Both the position numbers and the translations under genes were made by a program. This document shows, in pieces, positions 35,090-44,443 of a stretch of 64,000 nucleotides of DNA. This stretch comes from Planctomycetia bacterium (lineage in GTDB: Bacteria > Planctomycetota > Planctomycetia > Pirellulales > Thermoguttaceae), in contig JAUNSJ010000011.1 in NCBI GenBank assembly GCA_030539295.1, positions 1-64,000 on the forward strand, given 5' to 3'. The stretch's first letter is position 1, and every line of letters begins with the position of its first letter. Under the pieces are notes generated by a model, which was not told where the DNA came from, did no database searches, and worked only from the letters and a program-made list of their open reading frames with translations.

Positions 35090-36196
35090 ATGACCAATTA
35101 TTTTGCTGCTGTATTGCTGAATCACAAATCGAGTATAACCAGACGGAAATTTTCGCACAAGGGATTTACTCTCGTTGAACTTCTCGTTGTTATTGCAATC
35201 ATTGGAATTTTGATTGCTCTGCTGCTACCTGCGGTACAGGCCGCACGCGAGGCCGCGCGACGCATGCAGTGCTCGAACAATCTTAAACAATTGGGAATCG
35301 CGATTCACAACTATTATGACGTTCATAATAAGATGCCCGGCTGTTTTAATTTTACCGGGTATAAAGGCTCAAGCGTTCCCTGGAAAGACTTGATTGCCAA
35401 TCCGTTTATCGCCATGCTCCCGTTCGTAGAGCAGCAGTCGGTTTACTCGCAACTTCCGAACGGGGCCCTCTATTACAATCGCCCAAAGACCACGGCTGCC
35501 AATCTGTCGTCTGCGGATGAATATGGCGTTCGCGGTTATAAAAGCGATGAGGCTGCCAAGGCGAAAGTACCCGCTTACATTTGCCCCAGCGACGGTGACC
35601 ATGAAGACGGACACTTGCATGTCGGTTTATATAATGGGGCCAGTAATCGCCCGAACGAACTTAAACACGGTATTACCTCCTATGTCGGTAATGGCGGTTT
35701 TGGACCTGCGAATCAAAAGAGTCCACGATTGAGCTTTAGCGCCGTTCCGGGTACAATTTCATCCCGAGGTGTCTTTCGCTTCCTGCAGGAAAAATCAGCC
35801 GCAAATAACTCGAATCCTGTTTTGTGCTATCGGAGCTTTGAAGATATTTTGGATGGTTTGTCCATGACCTTTCTGTTCGGGGAACGCCCTGTTCGTTGTG
35901 CCCAGGTTCAGGCATGGAGTCATCACCATAACATTCTGTGTGTCTTAGGCGGCTTTCAGACGGAAGATGTTGCCAATGCCGACACGATCAAGATTAACGC
36001 GTGGAAAACATGGACCGGCGATATGAAATTGTTTTGCGAGTCCAATCAGAGCTTTGGCGTTGGCTCGTTTCATCCGGGCGGCTTAAATATTGCATTAGCT
36101 GACGGGAGCTGCCGATTTATGTCGGATACGACCAGTCCAATTGTACAGGCGGCTATTGCCAGCGTGGATGGTTCGGAAACCTTAACATTGCAGTAA
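35090..36196 (+). CDS. DUF1559 prepilin-like protein, third copy
   Basis: The 368-residue protein starts at ATG 35090 after AAAGGAGAAAC. It carries '[20 protein letters not shown]' and, near the end, '[19 protein letters not shown]'. Its first 80 residues are very close to the second copy, while the middle parts differ, as expected for a family in which the variable middle gives specificity. It leads the lipoprotein / DUF6807 / oxidoreductase series. Confidence 0.93.
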   Translation: MTNYFAAVLLNHKSSITRRKFSHKGFTLVELLVVIAIIGILIALLLPAVQAAREAARRMQCSNNLKQLGIAIHNYYDVHNKMPGCFNFTGYKGSSVPWKDLIANPFIAMLPFVEQQSVYSQLPNGALYYNRPKTTAANLSSADEYGVRGYKSDEAAKAKVPAYICPSDGDHEDGHLHVGLYNGASNRPNELKHGITSYVGNGGFGPANQKSPRLSFSAVPGTISSRGVFRFLQEKSAANNSNPVLCYRSFEDILDGLSMTFLFGERPVRCAQVQAWSHHHNILCVLGGFQTEDVANADTIKINAWKTWTGDMKLFCESNQSFGVGSFHPGGLNIALADGSCRFMSDTTSPIVQAAIASVDGSETLTLQ

Positions 36197-36222
36197 CCCA
36201 GGATAACAGAACGGTGAGATCA

Positions 36223-36663
36223 ATGAAATTGCGAATTTATTTACTCTTGATTGCCATACCGCTTGTCTGTGCGCTTGGGTGTGGCAACAGAATGAAAGTC
36301 TATGATGTAACTGGCCGCATTACCGTCAATGGCGAATCGCCAGGCACGGAACTGATCATAACATTTACCAACCCCGATAATGTTACAGCTCAAGGCTTGG
36401 TCAGTCCAGATGGAACTTATACACTCTCTACATTGCGTAAGAACGATGGCGCAATGGAAGGAGAGTACCGCGTTTTACTTCGAATGGCGAGAATGGAACC
36501 TCCGGAAGAGAGTCCTGACGCCGCTTCCTATTTCGTCCCCATTGACTCAAAATATGAAGCCGCGACAACATCCGACCTGACCGCGAATGTTGTTAAGGGA
36601 GGCGAAAATGTTTTCAATTTCGACGTCGCACCCAATCCGGAACGTCGAAAGCCCAAAAAGTAA
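36223..36663 (+). CDS. Lipoprotein, carboxypeptidase-regulatory-like, third copy
   Basis: The 146-residue protein begins at ATG 36223 (a GTG at 36214 overlaps the ribosome binding site). The signal ends in 'VCALGC', a lipobox. The mature part is beta-rich: 'VYDVTGRITVNGESPGTELIITF', 'SPDGTYTLSTLRKNDGAMEGEYRVLL'. It follows DUF1559 by 26 bp. 'RKNDGAxxGxYxV' is shared with the lipoprotein at 33346. Confidence 0.83.
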   Translation: MKLRIYLLLIAIPLVCALGCGNRMKVYDVTGRITVNGESPGTELIITFTNPDNVTAQGLVSPDGTYTLSTLRKNDGAMEGEYRVLLRMARMEPPEESPDAASYFVPIDSKYEAATTSDLTANVVKGGENVFNFDVAPNPERRKPKK

Positions 36664-36678
36664 CGACACCCAAAAATG

Positions 36679-36702
36679 AGTCCTCTGTGAAAAAACAGGG
36701 GA
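36679..36702 (+). promoter_or_regulatory. Hairpin overlapping the DUF6807 ribosome binding site
   Basis: GTCCTCTG (36679-36686) can pair with CAGGGGAC (36695-36702), with one G-U pair and an 8-nt loop. The right arm contains the AGGGGA that serves the start at 36709. The hairpin could lower translation of the DUF6807 gene. Confidence 0.4.
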
Positions 36703-36708
36703 CCCGAT

Positions 36709-37842
36709 ATGTCCAAGCCAGGTAACAAAGTGATTCGCACCAAGAGAAAAATAATTTGCTACAGAGTCTTTACTACCGTTATTACGCCGGTAATACTACT
36801 ATTTTGCATGGCGACGCAGGAAGTCTTTTCGCAGCAGAAAGAAACTTTTCACTGGGAAACGATAGATGATGATACGCTGGCACTTTATGATGGCGATTTA
36901 CCTTTGTGGCATTACGTTTATCGTCAGCGAGTTCATGATTGGGTCGACCAAAATGATGCGAGACGGGTTTCCGGATGTTATTTTAATCCAGTCTTTGGCC
37001 TCAATGGTGAGGTCCTGACAACAGGCGCAACCGTTTGGGATAATCATCAGCACCATCACGGTCTTTGGCCTTCTTTTTCTGTTGTGAAAATTATTGAATC
37101 TGACGGCCGCGTGAAAACATACGACCTGTGGACTGACAATACCGGCCTTAAACGTCAGTTTGTGCAGTTCGGCCCCCGTTCGTTGCAGAAGGAAAAAGCT
37201 GTCTTTGCAGTCGAAAATGGCTGGTTTGTTAATGGTTCTGAATCTGTCGTTAAAGAAGTCATTGAAGTAACAACGTACCCGATTGCAAACAATGGAGAAT
37301 ACGGACGCTTTCGCGTTTTCGACTTCGCCTTTTCCTGGCAGGCTACTGATAAGAGGGTGCGGCTGGAAACGGCAGGACGAAGTTTTTCCTCAATGGTTTT
37401 GCGATTTGCGCCGCCTGCCGACAAACCGCGGATTCAGTCCGTTCACGGCGAAATCAGCCGCGACGAAATGCAAATTGACATTCCCTGGCTCGATTATCAA
37501 TCACAGTTCAGTACGAGCATGCCGAAAAGCTTTGATCGAAAGCCTGAACCGGCGAGCAACCTGAGCTTTCAGGGAATTGCCATTTTTCCTTCCGTGAACA
37601 ACCCACAATTCCAGGGCGGCTGGGCAATTCGCCACTATGGCATGGTCTGCACCGGATGGCCCGGCACGGATGGTGCTGAACTCATCCCTGGCAAGGAACC
37701 CATAAAAATAACCTATCGCATTGTGGTTCACGACCAGCCTTGGTCTGTTGCAACTGTTACGAAACTGTATGAAGAGTACGGATCTGATGCCGCCGGCAAC
37801 CGGAAATGTTCCGACACTGCAATGAAATCGTTAGTGAAGTAG
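36709..37842 (+). CDS. DUF6807 (PmoA-like) secreted protein
   Basis: The 377-residue protein has a basic N-terminus and a hydrophobic signal (about residues 20-38). It then has the DUF6807 pattern: 'LPLWHYVYRQRVHDW', 'GCYFNPVFGLNGEVLTTGA', 'WDNHQHHHGLWPSFSVV' (His-rich) and 'GWAIRHYGMVCTGWPG'. The family is often named 'methane oxygenase PmoA' by automatic tools but is not a methane monooxygenase. It is common in planctomycete sugar-catabolic loci, and its function is unresolved. It is translated from the same series as the oxidoreductases downstream. Confidence 0.8.
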   Translation: MSKPGNKVIRTKRKIICYRVFTTVITPVILLFCMATQEVFSQQKETFHWETIDDDTLALYDGDLPLWHYVYRQRVHDWVDQNDARRVSGCYFNPVFGLNGEVLTTGATVWDNHQHHHGLWPSFSVVKIIESDGRVKTYDLWTDNTGLKRQFVQFGPRSLQKEKAVFAVENGWFVNGSESVVKEVIEVTTYPIANNGEYGRFRVFDFAFSWQATDKRVRLETAGRSFSSMVLRFAPPADKPRIQSVHGEISRDEMQIDIPWLDYQSQFSTSMPKSFDRKPEPASNLSFQGIAIFPSVNNPQFQGGWAIRHYGMVCTGWPGTDGAELIPGKEPIKITYRIVVHDQPWSVATVTKLYEEYGSDAAGNRKCSDTAMKSLVK

Positions 37843-37860
37843 AATGAAGATGTGGGTGTT

Positions 37861-39288
37861 ATGAGCACATTTAAAAAAATTGGAAGTCTCAAGACAGTCG
37901 ACGCGTTTCGCCAATATTGCAAGACGCTCAACAGCACGCTTCCGCCCTTTGTAAATGTGGAGCAAGCCGGAAGTTCCCCCTTGGCTGAAGTTCTTTCTTA
38001 CACAAGTGGCGTTACAGGCGACCAACGCACAATCGGAAACCGGTGGACCATCTTGCCCATGGAAGGCTGGGACTGTCTGGACGATGGCAGTCCGAGTGAG
38101 CTGACACGTCGTCGATGGCTACGGTTTGCCGAGAGCGGTGCCAAGTTAATTTTTGGCTGCGAAGCGGCCGCTGTTATGCCTTCCGGTCGCGCGAATCCGC
38201 GGCAAATGACGGTCAATGAAAATTCCATACAGTGCATAGGGCAGCTGCGAGATGATATGGTTCGCCATCACGAGGCACTGTTCGGTACGGCCGAAGATTT
38301 ATTCGTCGGACTGCAGTTAACGCATTCCGGCCGTTTCTGCCGGCCCAATAAAGACTGGGCACTCGCACCGAAAACGGCCTATGCCCATCCCCTGCTCGAC
38401 AAAAAATTCCATTGCGGGCCGGAGAATGTTTTGTCTGATCTGGAAATCGCCGGCATTATTGAGCGATATGTACTCGCGGCTAAACGAGCGGCAGAGGCCG
38501 GATTCCATTTCGTTGACATCAAGATGGCCCATGGCTATCTGGGGCATGAATTCTTGACCGCGCTCGACCGCCCGGGCCCTTACGGGGGCTCTCTGGAGAA
38601 TCGCACACGCTTCTTTCGCGAAATTGTGGAAGGAATCAAACGGGACGTGCCTGGCCTGGATGTTGCCGTGCGACTTAGCCTGACCGATCGGCTGCCGTTT
38701 CAGCCAGGCGAAGATCGCGTTGGTGTCCCCATACTGCCAGCAGGGCCATACAGACATGCCTTTGGCGCAGACACCGATGGCCTTCAGACCGACCTGACTG
38801 AAACAATACAATTTATTGCAATGGCAGTTCAACTGGGTATTCGTATGATCTGTACCACAGCAGGCTCGCCCTATTACAATCCGCACATTCAGCGTCCGGC
38901 AGCTTTTGCCGTGTCTGATGGCTATCTACCCCCGGAGGACCCGCTGCTTGGTGTCTTCCGGCAAATCGACACAGTGCGGCGCATGAAGGAAGTTTTCCCG
39001 GATCTGCTTTGGATTGGCTCCGGCTACAGCTATCTTCAGGAATACCTGGCGCTCACGGCCGAGGCGGTTGTCCATGCCGGTTGGGTCGATTCTGTGGGTA
39101 TTGGTCGCATGGCGTTATGCTATCCGGAAATCTGTTCCGACTGGCTGTCGAAACGCGAACTGAAACGTGGGAAGCTATGCCGTACTTTTGGCGATTGCAC
39201 CAACGCCCCTCGCGCGGGACAGGTCTCCGGCTGCTATCCGCTCGACGATTTTTACCGAAACCGAAAGCGGAACGCGACCGAGTTTTAA
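37861..39288 (+). CDS. Old-yellow-enzyme family NADH:flavin oxidoreductase
   Basis: The 475-residue FMN TIM-barrel enzyme has 'GNRWTILPMEGWD', 'FVGLQLTHSGRF', 'HFVDIKMAHGYLGHEFLTAL' and 'GPYGGSLENRTRF', then the late 'GSGYSYLQEYL' and 'VGIGRMALCYPE' phosphate-binding parts. The C-terminus 'CRTFGDCTNAPRAGQVSGCYPLDDFY' holds three cysteines. Members reduce activated C=C bonds. It lacks the extra FAD/NAD domain of dienoyl-CoA reductases. A separate FAD protein is encoded two genes later. The start is ATG 37861; a GTG nine bases upstream is possible. Confidence 0.85.
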   Translation: MSTFKKIGSLKTVDAFRQYCKTLNSTLPPFVNVEQAGSSPLAEVLSYTSGVTGDQRTIGNRWTILPMEGWDCLDDGSPSELTRRRWLRFAESGAKLIFGCEAAAVMPSGRANPRQMTVNENSIQCIGQLRDDMVRHHEALFGTAEDLFVGLQLTHSGRFCRPNKDWALAPKTAYAHPLLDKKFHCGPENVLSDLEIAGIIERYVLAAKRAAEAGFHFVDIKMAHGYLGHEFLTALDRPGPYGGSLENRTRFFREIVEGIKRDVPGLDVAVRLSLTDRLPFQPGEDRVGVPILPAGPYRHAFGADTDGLQTDLTETIQFIAMAVQLGIRMICTTAGSPYYNPHIQRPAAFAVSDGYLPPEDPLLGVFRQIDTVRRMKEVFPDLLWIGSGYSYLQEYLALTAEAVVHAGWVDSVGIGRMALCYPEICSDWLSKRELKRGKLCRTFGDCTNAPRAGQVSGCYPLDDFYRNRKRNATEF

Positions 39289-39370
39289 TACGAAACGACA
39301 TGGCGGCGACGCTTGGCGAAATCGGGCAACCGTACTTTAAAGAAAAATTTATTTGCAAGAAAAAATAAAA

Positions 39371-40216
39371 ATGACAAAGAATCACGGTGATAACATACAA
39401 CCTGAAACCAGAGGCGACATTCCAGACTCGCATCCGTCAGGGAGCAGCGCAAAGCTTGCTCTGCTGACCGGTGGTGGTCGCGGTATTGGCCGGGGGATTC
39501 TTCGCACGCTTTCTGCCAGAGGGTGGAATATCGTTTTTACCGGGCGCAATCGGCGTGAAGATTGCGAACGGCTGTGTCAGGAAATGCACGACGAATTCGG
39601 AAATGACGTCCAGTATATTTCTTCTGACGTAGCGGACCTTAACGCCTCGGAAGCCCTCGTGCAAACGATCCTGGACCGCTATGGTCAGATCAACGCCTTG
39701 GTCAATAATGCGGGAGTTGCCCCGCCTGTACGACGTGATATTCTTGAAATGACGCCTGATAGTTTCGACTACGTTATGGGTATTAATTTGCGTGGGCCCT
39801 TTTTCCTGACGCAGCGCGTGGCGAATTATTTTCTCAAGCAGACCGAATCTGGCGGCTACGTTGCCGGCATTGTAAACATCGGTTCCATTTCCGCAACTGT
39901 GGCCAGTATATCGCGAGGAGAATACTGTTTTTCGAAAGCAGGCGTGGCCATGATGACTCGTCTGTTTGCTTCGCGCCTGGCCGCACACGGTATTCCGGTT
40001 TATGAAATTCGACCGGGGATTGTCCATTCTGAAATGACGGCTGTTGTCCGCGAGAAATATGACCGACTCATAGCCGACGGCCTGACGCTCCAGCCGCGCT
40101 GGGGAGAACCGGAGGACGTTGGCAAAGCCGTTGCCATGCTGCTTAATGGCGACCTGGCCTATTCGACGGGCCAGGTGATTTACGTCGACGGTGGTATGCA
40201 CGTCGAGCGATTGTGA
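39371..40216 (+). CDS. Short-chain dehydrogenase/reductase
   Basis: The 281-residue SDR has an unusual polar 28-residue N-terminal extension, then 'ALLTGGGRGIGRGILRTL' (NAD(P) binding), 'NALVNNAGVAPP', the catalytic Ser in 'NIGSISATVAS' and Tyr-x3-Lys in 'EYCFSKAGVAMM', ending 'GQVIYVDGGMHV'. It is FabG-like. The start is ATG 39371; a TTG at 39353 is an alternative. It lies between an old-yellow-enzyme gene and a flavoprotein dehydrogenase, which suggests sequential oxidation/reduction of one substrate. Confidence 0.85.
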   Translation: MTKNHGDNIQPETRGDIPDSHPSGSSAKLALLTGGGRGIGRGILRTLSARGWNIVFTGRNRREDCERLCQEMHDEFGNDVQYISSDVADLNASEALVQTILDRYGQINALVNNAGVAPPVRRDILEMTPDSFDYVMGINLRGPFFLTQRVANYFLKQTESGGYVAGIVNIGSISATVASISRGEYCFSKAGVAMMTRLFASRLAAHGIPVYEIRPGIVHSEMTAVVREKYDRLIADGLTLQPRWGEPEDVGKAVAMLLNGDLAYSTGQVIYVDGGMHVERL

Positions 40217-40223
40217 GGTTCTC

Positions 40224-42269
40224 GTGCAGATACAGCAGGTACACACGCTTGTCCTCGGTAGTGGCGCTGCCGGTCTGGCCGCCGCCGTTCGTCTGCGCGC
40301 CGAAGGTGTCGACGACGTACTCGTACTCACCGAAGGCCTTAACGCAGGCACGTCCATCAATACGGGAAGTGACAAGCAAACCTACTACAAGCTCGGCCTG
40401 ACCGGCGAGCCGGACTCCTCGCGTGACCTCGCCGCGACCTATTTAACAGGCGGGTCGGCAAACGGCGAGCTGGCCCTCGTTGAAGCCGCGGGTTCCGCTC
40501 GTGCCTTTTTTAATCTGGTCAATCTGGGTGTCCCATTTCCTCACGACCGGTATGGCGTCTACCCGGGCTACAAGACGGACCACGACCCCAAACGCCGCGC
40601 CTCAAGTTGCGGCCCCTTCACCTCGCGTGAAATGTGTCTCGCCTTAATACGTGAGCTCAATCGCTGCGCTGTTCCCGTTCTTGAAAATCGCGTTGCTGTC
40701 CGACTTGTAACCGTGCCCGACACAACAGGGAAATACGACAAACGATGCTGCGGTCTGCTGGCCATTGACAGAAGCACAGGACGCATGGAGGCCTGGCAGG
40801 CGGAAAATGTTATTTTTGCCGTGGGCGGCCCCGGCGGACTCTATCGTGACAGTGTCTACCCGCAAGTGCATACCGGCGCTATTGGCCTTGCTCTGGCGAT
40901 CGGTGCCGCGGCCAACTCGCTCCCGGAAAGTCAATTCGGACTGGCGGCCATTGTCCCGGAATCGAACGGCGAATTTCGATGGAACGTCTCCGGAACCTGT
41001 ATGCAGGTACTCCCGCGATTTATCTCGACCGACGCCGACGGCTGTAGTCATCCTCGCGAATTCCTCCGTTCCATGTTCGAGTCGCCTGCCGCTATGAACA
41101 GTCTCATTTTCCTTAAGGGCTATCAGTGGCCATTCGACGTTCGCAAGATTTCCGGCGGCTCCTCTCTTATCGACCTGGCCGTTCACTACGAAAAAACCAT
41201 ACTGGGCCGACGCGTCTTTTTAGACTTCCGTCACGATACGAGTGAATTTGACTTTGCTCTCTTGGACCAGGAAGCGAAAGATTACCTTCAGAAGAGTCAG
41301 GCCATTCAGGGCCCGCCCTTTGCACGACTCGAAAAAATGAATCCGCAAGTCTTGGATCTGTATCGCCAACATGGAGTTGACCTTGCACGTCAACCACTGG
41401 AAATTGCACTTTGTGCACAGCACAACAACGGTGGACTTGCCGGTAACCTCTGGTACGAATCGGTCAATATTTCTCATCTCTTTCCCATCGGCGAGGTCAA
41501 TGGCTCCCATGGCGTTGCCAGGCCAGGCGGGTCGGCTCTGAACGCGGGGCAGGTCGGTGCCTTTCGGGCCGCAGAGTATATCGCACACCATACGTACAAA
41601 GAAACTTTGAATTCTGAGCAGGTGAAGCAAGCCTTTGGCGAGGCGGTCGCTGAATTCATAACGCCCCCTCCTTCAGAGTCGTTCCCCACCGATACGGACA
41701 GGACGGGCGCCTCCGCAAAAGAACGTTACCACTGGCAGTCCCAACGCCACGCCCTGCAAGAGCGCATGACTCGTTACGCCACAGTCCTTCGTAATCAGAA
41801 TGACCTTGAACGGGCTGTGGACTCGGCCCGAAATCAATATAAAAAAATGACTCACAGTTCACTTACTCTGACAAAAACAGATGACGGTTCTGATTTTTTA
41901 TGGAGCGAGGAAGCCGTAGAATCCGTGCGTAACCGACAGCTTTGCCTTGCGCACTGGCTCTATCTGGACGCCATTTTATTCCAGGTTCGTTCCGGTACAG
42001 CGTCACGCGGTTCCGCACTGGTCATTGACAAGTCACGCGGCATTAAGATTGCCGACGCTCTTCCCGAACAATGGCGCTATTTACCCGAAAACGAATCGTT
42101 CAGAAGTCGCATTCTTCGCACTGTTCTGGAGCAGAACGGCCCAAGACACCAATGGCTGCCTGCCCCGGAGCTGCCCAGTTCCGACGACTGGTTCGAGAAT
42201 ATTTGGCGTGACTATCGAACAGAAAAAATATTTATTGTGCCGGAAAAGTCCAACCACTGCGATCGGTAA
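40224..42269 (+). CDS. FAD-dependent dehydrogenase, fumarate-reductase-like
   Basis: The 681-residue protein starts at a GTG (40224) seven bases after the SDR stop, with GAGGTT in front. It has the FAD Rossmann motif 'TLVLGSGAAGLAAAVRL', 'TYYKLGLTGE', 'VIFAVGGPGGLY', and the late FAD box 'GEVNGSHGVARPGGSALNAG', typical of the FAD_binding_2 / succinate dehydrogenase flavoprotein family. The C-terminal 200 residues are helical. It is probably the partner flavoprotein for the OYE/SDR series. Its 3' end overlaps the convergent gene by 38 bp. Confidence 0.82.
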   Translation: MQIQQVHTLVLGSGAAGLAAAVRLRAEGVDDVLVLTEGLNAGTSINTGSDKQTYYKLGLTGEPDSSRDLAATYLTGGSANGELALVEAAGSARAFFNLVNLGVPFPHDRYGVYPGYKTDHDPKRRASSCGPFTSREMCLALIRELNRCAVPVLENRVAVRLVTVPDTTGKYDKRCCGLLAIDRSTGRMEAWQAENVIFAVGGPGGLYRDSVYPQVHTGAIGLALAIGAAANSLPESQFGLAAIVPESNGEFRWNVSGTCMQVLPRFISTDADGCSHPREFLRSMFESPAAMNSLIFLKGYQWPFDVRKISGGSSLIDLAVHYEKTILGRRVFLDFRHDTSEFDFALLDQEAKDYLQKSQAIQGPPFARLEKMNPQVLDLYRQHGVDLARQPLEIALCAQHNNGGLAGNLWYESVNISHLFPIGEVNGSHGVARPGGSALNAGQVGAFRAAEYIAHHTYKETLNSEQVKQAFGEAVAEFITPPPSESFPTDTDRTGASAKERYHWQSQRHALQERMTRYATVLRNQNDLERAVDSARNQYKKMTHSSLTLTKTDDGSDFLWSEEAVESVRNRQLCLAHWLYLDAILFQVRSGTASRGSALVIDKSRGIKIADALPEQWRYLPENESFRSRILRTVLEQNGPRHQWLPAPELPSSDDWFENIWRDYRTEKIFIVPEKSNHCDR

Positions 42270-43521
42270 CCGTTACTGTGAGCTCTCTCAAATGGGTTAT
42301 TAAACCAATGCAAACATCAGTATGAACCCGAAGGGGCGGGCCGCCATAGAACCGCACCAGTCGGCAGTCAACGGTCTCTATGGTTCCGACGTTCCGATAA
42401 CGCTCCTGGGAAAAAACTTTGGAATAAACACCCACATTCGAAACAACACACGTTGCGTGGCAAAACAGTCGTGAGGTCAACAGTCGCAGTGCACCCGGAA
42501 TCGGCCGAAAAAGACAGATTCCTTTCGTGAACAGCATGGCTGTTTGACGCTCCTTGGAGTAGTTTATCGCTTTCTGAATTTGCTGTGCCAGTTCTTTCTC
42601 GCCCGTCTGAAAACCTATCGGCCGGTCGATAAAGACGTAACCGAGCAGATTGGTCGAGGGAAAACGATCGTGATACTCATTGCGAAAATTCACCGGAATC
42701 AAGATACGAATCGTTCCACGCCGTTTCTTCCTGACCTTGAGAAAATATTCATTTATCTTGTAAAACGTGTCACACAAAACCATGGTGTTCGGACTCACCT
42801 CATAACGTCGACCTCGTTCCTTCAGAGCCTCTGTCGCCTCGACGTTACAAATGTGCCACTGCTGACGCGGAAACTCACACGCTATGGGAAGACGTAACGG
42901 CGTCGGACGCGAAAACAACCAGTGGGCAACAGCACGCAAAAAGGAGAAAAGCCCTGTAAAAAACGGGACCGGCGGCAGTGGCGGCAGATGAAGATTCTCA
43001 CGCTCTTGGACTAGCTCTGGCTCGGGAAAATCTTTCGCGTCCGGCTCCCGTCCCTCACGCAATGCCTCGTAAATGGAAAAAAGAGAACCTAAAAATCGAC
43101 CCATCGATACGCCGTCACCACACGTATGGTGCATGGCAAAAATTAAGCGAAACGATTCAGGGCCTTCCTGAATTATTAGTTTATAGCCAGGCTCGCGACT
43201 TATATCCAGTTTACACAAAGGACAACTGCCTTCACGGTCATCGTCCGCTCCCACAGAGCTGCCCTTTTCCCACTGAATCATGAGCGGAGGCGCGTCTATC
43301 TCCTGCCAATAGAACCTGCGCCACCGCCGTACGATGGTCCGGTTCAACAGGGGTTCTTTGGCAACTAACAGACGCAACGCCTCTTCAAAGACTGCATGAT
43401 TTACGTGACCTTCAAAATCCCCGTATATCTGTCCCGTCATGGGGTATTCCGGTTTCTCGTCACGCGCCATGTATTCTTCAAACGGTGATAATGGTATTGC
43501 CTTGCGTTCCTGTTTCGTCAT
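42232..43521 (-). CDS. Condensation/acyltransferase-fold protein
   Basis: From ATG 43521 the product is 429 residues. It has the condensation-domain active-site motif 'HHTCGDG' (HHxxxDG, residues 131-137) and the later 'GTIRILIPVNFR..' region, as in PapA/WES-type acyltransferases and NRPS condensation domains. It probably joins an acyl-CoA to an alcohol or amine. A GTG at 43614 would add 31 residues. A strong AGGAGG at about 43638 precedes a three-codon ATG frame (MGY), and a further eight-codon frame ends by overlapping the ATG at 43521, so small upstream ORFs may tune translation. Confidence 0.7.
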   Translation of the reverse strand: MTKQERKAIPLSPFEEYMARDEKPEYPMTGQIYGDFEGHVNHAVFEEALRLLVAKEPLLNRTIVRRWRRFYWQEIDAPPLMIQWEKGSSVGADDDREGSCPLCKLDISREPGYKLIIQEGPESFRLIFAMHHTCGDGVSMGRFLGSLFSIYEALREGREPDAKDFPEPELVQERENLHLPPLPPVPFFTGLFSFLRAVAHWLFSRPTPLRLPIACEFPRQQWHICNVEATEALKERGRRYEVSPNTMVLCDTFYKINEYFLKVRKKRRGTIRILIPVNFRNEYHDRFPSTNLLGYVFIDRPIGFQTGEKELAQQIQKAINYSKERQTAMLFTKGICLFRPIPGALRLLTSRLFCHATCVVSNVGVYSKVFSQERYRNVGTIETVDCRLVRFYGGPPLRVHTDVCIGLITHLRELTVTVTDRSGWTFPAQ

Positions 43522-43749
43522 GATGCAGTTCGATTCGTGCTCATTTTTATTCAATATTCCCTCGTCGGCATTTCGCACCTTTCTATTCGGTCGATTATGC
43601 CAATTCTCCCTCACTCAATCAATAGCCCATTTTACCTCCTGTTGACCACAGAACAAGGGGGTAACTGAAGCACCCCGCACCACCAGACTTTATTGCCCTA
43701 TCAGATCATTGCTAAAAAAGTCACACGCGTCAAAATCAGAGTTCATCCT

Positions 43750-43818
43750 AAAAAAAGGGGGGAAAGCCTGTTAAGAAGAGTTTGACGGGGTGCGGGCGGA
43801 CTTTTAAAAAATCCCCCC
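43750..43818 (-). terminator. Possible terminator after the LRR membrane gene
   Basis: On the minus strand GGGGGGAT (from 43818) can pair with the CTTTCCCCCC that ends at 43757, followed by seven T. The loop is long (about 45 nt). It sits just downstream of the LRR gene at 43832 and could stop its transcript. Confidence 0.4.
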
Positions 43819-43831
43819 TCGAAAAAACATC

Positions 43832-44443
43832 TCATTCCACTTCCCAACACGGCGCCGCCTGTAATGCATCATGAATAGAGCGACTTTTGTTTAATGATAG
43901 TTTCGTGTTATTGATTTCGAGTCGTTCAAGCTTGGGAAAACTGATCAACGAGTTAACACATTGATCTGTTATGTTAGTATTATTTAATAGGAGTATTCTT
44001 AATTCTCGATGGCCTCTCATTTTATCGATTGCTGAATCCGATATGTTGGTATTACTCAAGTTTAAGTACTGGAGATTGGGGATTTCTTCGAGTAAAATCA
44101 TAACGTCGTCCGAGACTTTTGTATCGGAGAGATCAACATACCAACATCGTCCGAGAAAATCCTTTTCGTTTTTAAAAAACTCCAGAGACAACTCGTTAAC
44201 GTCTTCTGAATGCACAACAATGCGTCCGGCATTGATTCCATTCAAGCTACCGCCTATTTGAGACATTTCCTGTCGAAGATATTTTGTTTCTTGAGTCATA
44301 AAAAGTTTCTGAAACGGAACTGGAAAAACAGAAAATATTATCATACCTAAAATAATCATCGCAAAAATTACACCAGTACTCAATGTGAAGTCATAAAGAA
44401 CATTCTTGAATAGATGGCTCGTAATATTTCCACGCATTTTCAC
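43832..44443 (-). CDS. Small LRR membrane protein
   Basis: The 203-residue protein has one transmembrane helix (about residues 20-42), a short linker and three to four leucine-rich repeats: 'VDLSDTKVSDDVMILLEEIPNLQYLNLSNTNISDSAIDKM', 'LRILLLNNTNITDQCVNSL' and 'LERLEINNTKLS'. The repeats are the same type as in the LRR protein at 552-2399. It is moderately AT-rich. The LRR domain is probably outside the membrane. Its function is unknown. Confidence 0.72.
   Translation of the reverse strand: MKMRGNITSHLFKNVLYDFTLSTGVIFAMIILGMIIFSVFPVPFQKLFMTQETKYLRQEMSQIGGSLNGINAGRIVVHSEDVNELSLEFFKNEKDFLGRCWYVDLSDTKVSDDVMILLEEIPNLQYLNLSNTNISDSAIDKMRGHRELRILLLNNTNITDQCVNSLISFPKLERLEINNTKLSLNKSRSIHDALQAAPCWEVE

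Noticed and set aside
36709-37842. Methane monooxygenase subunit (PmoA) for the DUF6807 protein
   Set aside because: The name is a database artefact; the sequence has a secretion signal and a His-rich loop, not the membrane helices of true PmoA.
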